NCBI RefSeq assembly: GCF_013204825.1
Contig: NZ_JABMKV010000001.1
Span: 372,001-436,000 of the forward strand
From: Pedobacter boryungensis
GTDB lineage: Bacteria; Bacteroidota; Bacteroidia; Sphingobacteriales; Sphingobacteriaceae
Direction: 5' to 3'
Length of the DNA: 64,000 nt
Shown: piece after piece, positions 60,382 through 64,000 of the stretch
Layout of the letters: each line of letters opens with the position of its first letter
Numbering within the stretch: position 1 is the first letter of the stretch
Notes under the pieces: generated by a model
Database searches by the model: none
What the model saw: only the letters and a program-made list of their open reading frames with translations
Told to the model about the DNA's origin: nothing
Position numbers and translations under genes: made by a program

Positions 60382-61998
60382 ATGAAAATTAAACTACTTG
60401 TTAGTATACTCGCACTTTCTGTTTTAACCATAACTGGTTGCAAAAAATCAAAAGTAACACCAACCCCAGATCCACCTATTGTTGACCCTCCTGTAGCAAC
60501 TGCAACACGACAGCAATTGTCTTTAGATTCTATATTTCTTTATGCTAAAGAAATATATTATTGGAACGATGCATTACCAACTTATCAGGCTTTTAATCCA
60601 CGAAGTTATACTAGTGCAACTACAGATTTAGCAAATTATAACAACGAATTATTTGCCATCACAAGATATAAAATTAACCCTAGTACTGGTAAATCATATG
60701 AGTACTATGAAGCTGATCCTACAGATACAAAGTATTCATATATACAAGATGTTACTACTAAAAATCCATCTGCGTTTGTTGCTAGTCAGAAGAGCTCTGT
60801 GGATTTGGAAGGAAATGGGAATGATTTTGGTATAAGATTAGGTTTTTATGGGTCAAATGCAAGTTATGTTATTTATGCAACAGCTATTTATCAAGGCTCT
60901 CCAGCAGAAACAGCAGGGTTTTTACGTGGAGATAAGATTACAAAAATAAATGGTGCAGAGTATGGAACTAATTTCCCATCTCAGGTCTCTGCAATTGAGA
61001 CCGCATTAAATGGAACTACAATAAAATTAGAAGGAATTAATAGTTTAGGAAATCCTTTTAATATCACTTTAACAAAAGCAGTGTTTAAAAGTAGCCCAAT
61101 CTATAAAACTAAAATATTGACAGCAGGCACAAAAAAAATTGGCTATTTAGCTTATGCTAGATTTTCATCCATGACTAACTCTCAGGCGGAGTTTGATGCT
61201 GCCTTTTCAAGTTTTGCAGCTGCTGGCGTAAATGATTTAATTATCGATTTAAGATATAATGGAGGAGGATATATTGAAACCGCAGAGTATCTAATAAATT
61301 TAATTGCACCTCCAAGTTTAACTGGTTCTACTATGTTCACAGAGCATTATAATGCCACTATGCAGAATAATCAAGCAACGATATTAAAAAATCAACCTTT
61401 ACTAGATAGAAACAATAAAGTTCAATATTCAAATGGAAAAATTGTAAACCTGTTCGATTATACAAAGGATCCATATTCTGTGGAAAATAATACTTCTAAA
61501 TTTGCAAAAAAAGGTTCTTTAAATGGGGTAACAAACGTAGTGTTTATTGTTTCAAGTGGAACAGCTTCTGCGAGTGAATTGGTAATCAATAGTTTAAAAC
61601 CTCATGTGAATGTGAAATTAGTAGGGCTAACAACATATGGCAAACCTGTTGGCTTTTTCCCTATTACTATCGAAAATAAATATGATGTATACTTTTCATT
61701 ATTCGAAACTAAAAACTCTTTAGGAAACGGAGGATATTATACTGGAATTGCTCCAGATATTTCGGCATCAGAAGTACCAGCAAATACTGTGATGTATGAT
61801 TTTGGTAACGTGAATGATAATTATTTGAAATTGGCACTTAATGCACTAGCTCCTGGAGTAGTGGTTACAGGGCAGGCCAAATTATCAGCTGCTAAAGAAA
61901 GAAGTTTAGCTGTACAATCATCAGAAGTCATCAATTCTGATCTCAATAACAATGAGTTTAAAGGGATGATTGAAAATAGAACTAGAAGGAAAAATTAA
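60382..61998 (+). CDS. S41 family C-terminal processing peptidase lipoprotein
   Basis: This 538-residue lipoprotein has lipobox ITGC in its first 20 residues and a Pro-rich linker. A helical domain with SLDSIFLYAKEIYYWNDALP, a PDZ domain (about 160-235, with GSPAETAGFLRGDKITKING) and the S41 catalytic domain follow. The likely nucleophile Ser is in SSGTASASELVINSL and the Lys in LTTYGKPVG. Such tail-specific peptidases act in the periplasm or at the outer membrane. A TTG at 60376 would add two residues; the ATG is preferred. A shared terminator follows. Confidence 0.93.
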   Translation: MKIKLLVSILALSVLTITGCKKSKVTPTPDPPIVDPPVATATRQQLSLDSIFLYAKEIYYWNDALPTYQAFNPRSYTSATTDLANYNNELFAITRYKINPSTGKSYEYYEADPTDTKYSYIQDVTTKNPSAFVASQKSSVDLEGNGNDFGIRLGFYGSNASYVIYATAIYQGSPAETAGFLRGDKITKINGAEYGTNFPSQVSAIETALNGTTIKLEGINSLGNPFNITLTKAVFKSSPIYKTKILTAGTKKIGYLAYARFSSMTNSQAEFDAAFSSFAAAGVNDLIIDLRYNGGGYIETAEYLINLIAPPSLTGSTMFTEHYNATMQNNQATILKNQPLLDRNNKVQYSNGKIVNLFDYTKDPYSVENNTSKFAKKGSLNGVTNVVFIVSSGTASASELVINSLKPHVNVKLVGLTTYGKPVGFFPITIENKYDVYFSLFETKNSLGNGGYYTGIAPDISASEVPANTVMYDFGNVNDNYLKLALNALAPGVVVTGQAKLSAAKERSLAVQSSEVINSDLNNNEFKGMIENRTRRKN

Positions 61999-62025
61999 TA
62001 CATATATTCTTTGAAAGTTATAAAT

Positions 62026-62054
62026 AAAAAAGGCCGCTAAATGCGGCCTTTTTT
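62026..62054. terminator. Bidirectional terminator between the S41 and M28 peptidase genes
   Basis: AAAAAAGGCCGC pairs perfectly with GCGGCCTTTTTT around a 5-nt loop. It serves two convergent genes. Confidence 0.92.
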
Positions 62055-62074
62055 ATTTATAAAAGTAAAATAGA

Positions 62075-63022
62075 TTACTGTTTTTTCATCTGCAATCTTT
62101 CTCTAAAAATTGCTTGTATATCACGTTGGGTATCAATATTCACAATAACTTGTTGAATCGCATTTGCAGCATCAATAAAGAAAGTTTTGTTAATATTTTG
62201 GTATTCGTCTGTAGCTTTGTGGTAATCTTTATGATCTTCTACTCCAAAATAAAGAAACGGAATATTTTTAGCGTTAAACGCTCCTTGGTCACTCTGGTTT
62301 GTCCAGTCATCGTGACCAAGTTTAGGGTCATCATGCCCCATTAACAATTTTAAATTCGGATTAGTTGTCACTAAAAATGATTTCAGTTCTGGATATTTAA
62401 AAGTCCCAGCCACATACAATTCTTGTTTATCATTATGGCTAATCATATCCATATTAATATTCAATTTAATTTTCTCTATTGCTACTGGAGGATTCGCAAC
62501 AAATGCTTTTGCGCCTTGTAAGCCCATTTCTTCTGCGTCAAATAGTGCGAAGATTAGTGTGTTATTTGGTTTGTTTTTAGAAAAATACTTTGCAAACTGT
62601 AATAATCCTGCAGTTCCAGAAGCATTATCATCAGCTCCATTATAAATTTCATTTTTAATCACCCCAATGTGATCATAATGTGCAGAAATTACAATTATAT
62701 TATCGCTTTTGCCAGGAATATAAGAGATCAAATTTTTACCTTGAATGGCAGCAGCACCATTACGACCTTTAATTTCGAAATTTTGTTCATAACTACTCAT
62801 ACCTGGATATGGTTTTAATCCTATTTCTTTTAAACGACCAACTAAATAAGTTCTAGCCATTTCTGAGCCTTTAGTTCCGGTTTTACGACCTTCATATTTA
62901 TCTAAGGAAAGTGTTTCTACATCTTTAAGTAATTGTTCGCCAGTCTTAGGGTCACTTTGATTGTTTTTTACTGTACTACAGCTTAGTAAGAACGCTAGTG
63001 AAATTAAAAGTAATTTTTTCAT
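62075..63022 (-). CDS. M28 family metallopeptidase lipoprotein
   Basis: This 315-residue protein starts at the ATG at 63022, which gives a lipoprotein signal MKKLLLISLAFLLSC; the frame is open 29 codons further upstream. Metal ligands of M28 are all visible: H in VISAHYDHIG, D in NGADDNASGTAG, E in FALFDAEEMGLQG, and D in NINMDMISH; the last His is in VEDHKDYHKATDE. These are two-zinc aminopeptidases or glutaminyl-cyclase-like enzymes. Probably anchored in the outer membrane or periplasm. Confidence 0.93.
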   Translation of the reverse strand: MKKLLLISLAFLLSCSTVKNNQSDPKTGEQLLKDVETLSLDKYEGRKTGTKGSEMARTYLVGRLKEIGLKPYPGMSSYEQNFEIKGRNGAAAIQGKNLISYIPGKSDNIIVISAHYDHIGVIKNEIYNGADDNASGTAGLLQFAKYFSKNKPNNTLIFALFDAEEMGLQGAKAFVANPPVAIEKIKLNINMDMISHNDKQELYVAGTFKYPELKSFLVTTNPNLKLLMGHDDPKLGHDDWTNQSDQGAFNAKNIPFLYFGVEDHKDYHKATDEYQNINKTFFIDAANAIQQVIVNIDTQRDIQAIFRERLQMKKQ

Positions 63023-63167
63023 TCGATTTTGATTTGTTTCTAAAATAAAGGTAAAGATATTGTCTGATAAAAGAAGAGTGTAAGTTTTGTAAAAACTTAA
63101 TGAACTCACAAAATGTTGTATTTTTAAATCTTAATTTGGAGCATAATTTTATTAAAAATAGACGAAA

Positions 63168-64000
63168 ATGGAATATAGACGTTTAGGAAAATCAGGCTTG
63201 CAGGTGAGCGCACTTTCTTTAGGGAGTTGGTTAACTTTTGGAAACCAAATTAGTGACAAAGTTGCTGATGAATTAATGGGAATTGCTTACGATGCAGGAG
63301 TGAATTTTTTTGACAATGCAGAAGGATACGCAGAAGGAAAATCGGAAGAAGTAATGGGAAAGATTTTAAAATCTCAGAAATGGGAAAGAGAATCTTTTAT
63401 CGTATCTAGTAAAGTGTTTTTTGGGACAGAAAATAAAGGGCCAAATAGAGTTGGATTATCACGTAAACATGTAATTGAGGCATGTAATGCGGCTTTGAAA
63501 CGTTTACAGGTTGATTATTTAGATCTTTATTTTTGTCACAGACCAGATAAGCAAACGCCAATTGAAGAAACGGTTTGGGCAATGAATACGCTTTTACAAC
63601 AAGGTAAAATCTTATATTGGGGCACATCAGAATGGAGTGCTGCAGAAATTATGGAAGCAATTGTTGTAGCCAAGCAATATAACTTGATTGGTCCGACAAT
63701 GGAACAACCTCAATATAACTTAATAGAACGAAACAAGTTAGAAAATGAATATTTGCATTTGTTTAAAGAACATGGTTTAGGTACTACTATTTGGTCACCT
63801 TTAGCATCGGGCTTGTTATCTGGCAAATATACCACAGGTGATACTAAAAATACTAGACTAGATTTGAATGGAATGGATTGGCTCAAAGATAGAGTAATGG
63901 CAGAAGAAAAAATGAAAAAGGTTGTTGAACTGCAAAAATTAGCTGATAAAATGAATTTACCTTTGGCCAAATTATCACTAGCATGGTGTCTTAAAAATCC
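63168..64000 (+). CDS. Aldo/keto reductase (voltage-gated potassium channel beta-subunit-like), 3' end outside window
   Basis: The ATG at 63168 opens a frame that continues past the end of the window (277 codons seen). It begins MEYRRLGKSGLQVSALSLGSWLTFG. The catalytic AKR residues are present: D and Y in NFFDNAEGYAEGKSEE, K in VSSKVFFG, and H in LYFCHRPD. The motif PLASGLLSGKY is typical of the YghZ/Kv-beta group, NADPH-dependent reductases of small aldehydes. The channel subunit role of animal homologues does not apply here. Confidence 0.93.
   Translation, partial: MEYRRLGKSGLQVSALSLGSWLTFGNQISDKVADELMGIAYDAGVNFFDNAEGYAEGKSEEVMGKILKSQKWERESFIVSSKVFFGTENKGPNRVGLSRKHVIEACNAALKRLQVDYLDLYFCHRPDKQTPIEETVWAMNTLLQQGKILYWGTSEWSAAEIMEAIVVAKQYNLIGPTMEQPQYNLIERNKLENEYLHLFKEHGLGTTIWSPLASGLLSGKYTTGDTKNTRLDLNGMDWLKDRVMAEEKMKKVVELQKLADKMNLPLAKLSLAWCLKN

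Overview
The window is an AT-rich chromosomal segment of a Bacteroidota bacterium, most likely Sphingobacteriaceae (Pedobacter-like). The reasons are: a MurF-alanine racemase fusion, a type IX secretion substrate with a type B sorting domain followed by a PorP/SprF-like gene, LytTR and RND systems of Bacteroidota type, almost no Shine-Dalgarno sequences, and promoters that fit the Bacteroidota pattern TTTG-N19-TAnnTTTG. There is no rRNA, prophage, insertion sequence or CRISPR array. Most of it is core genome with small accessory patches.

Layout. 1-2950: end of ftsK, lolA, a metallo-beta-lactamase-fold hydrolase, tRNA-Leu(GAG). 3112-8454: a multi-PAS sensor without an ATPase domain, two DinB-fold proteins, a DoxX-like membrane protein, small secreted or cytoplasmic proteins and a Ycf48-like propeller. 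8527-15036: a TetR-controlled RND efflux operon with a perfect operator-like dyad. 15054-22065: a LytTR two-component system divergent from an ABC transporter whose permease is fused to an M1 peptidase, with 21-bp-spaced direct repeats between them. 22526-24165: PAS-LuxR regulator, SRPBCC protein, tRNA-Leu(UAA) and tRNA-Gly(GCC). 24290-33451: recX, murF-alr, DUF502, LOG-family protein, sodium:solute symporter, recR and three hydrolase/reductase genes. 33457-38394: a KirBac-type potassium channel divergent from trpD-trpF-trpB-trpA. 38462-47390: glycoside hydrolase family 2, PorP/SprF-like protein and a 1982-residue secreted nuclease. 47560-55901: Sua5-type protein, FMN glutamate-synthase-like protein, asnS, two histidine kinases, sucC. 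56653-64000: ferritin-like protein, winged-helix regulator with membrane partner, LolD-like ATPase, a degenerate preATP-grasp/HAD pair, S41 and M28 peptidases and the start of an aldo/keto reductase.

The most interesting signals are regulatory. (1) Upstream of trpD there is a full ribosome-mediated attenuator: a Bacteroidota promoter, a 17-codon leader peptide with three consecutive Trp codons, an antiterminator segment and an intrinsic terminator 11 bp before trpD. (2) The winged-helix regulator at 57487-57783 is flanked by two copies of a CTTTG-N5-CAAAG dyad, one in its own promoter and one before the ferritin-like gene, which suggests a small undescribed regulon. (3) A LytTR-type double direct repeat sits before the permease/peptidase operon. 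(4) Two intergenic arrays of 11-bp units, one array of 21-bp period and three copies of a large palindromic repeat are present, two of the palindromes inside the trp operon. (5) A lone promoter-plus-terminator unit at 54484-54555 could make a very short RNA. (6) A HAD-like protein has lost its catalytic residues and sits next to a preATP-grasp protein without a catalytic domain.
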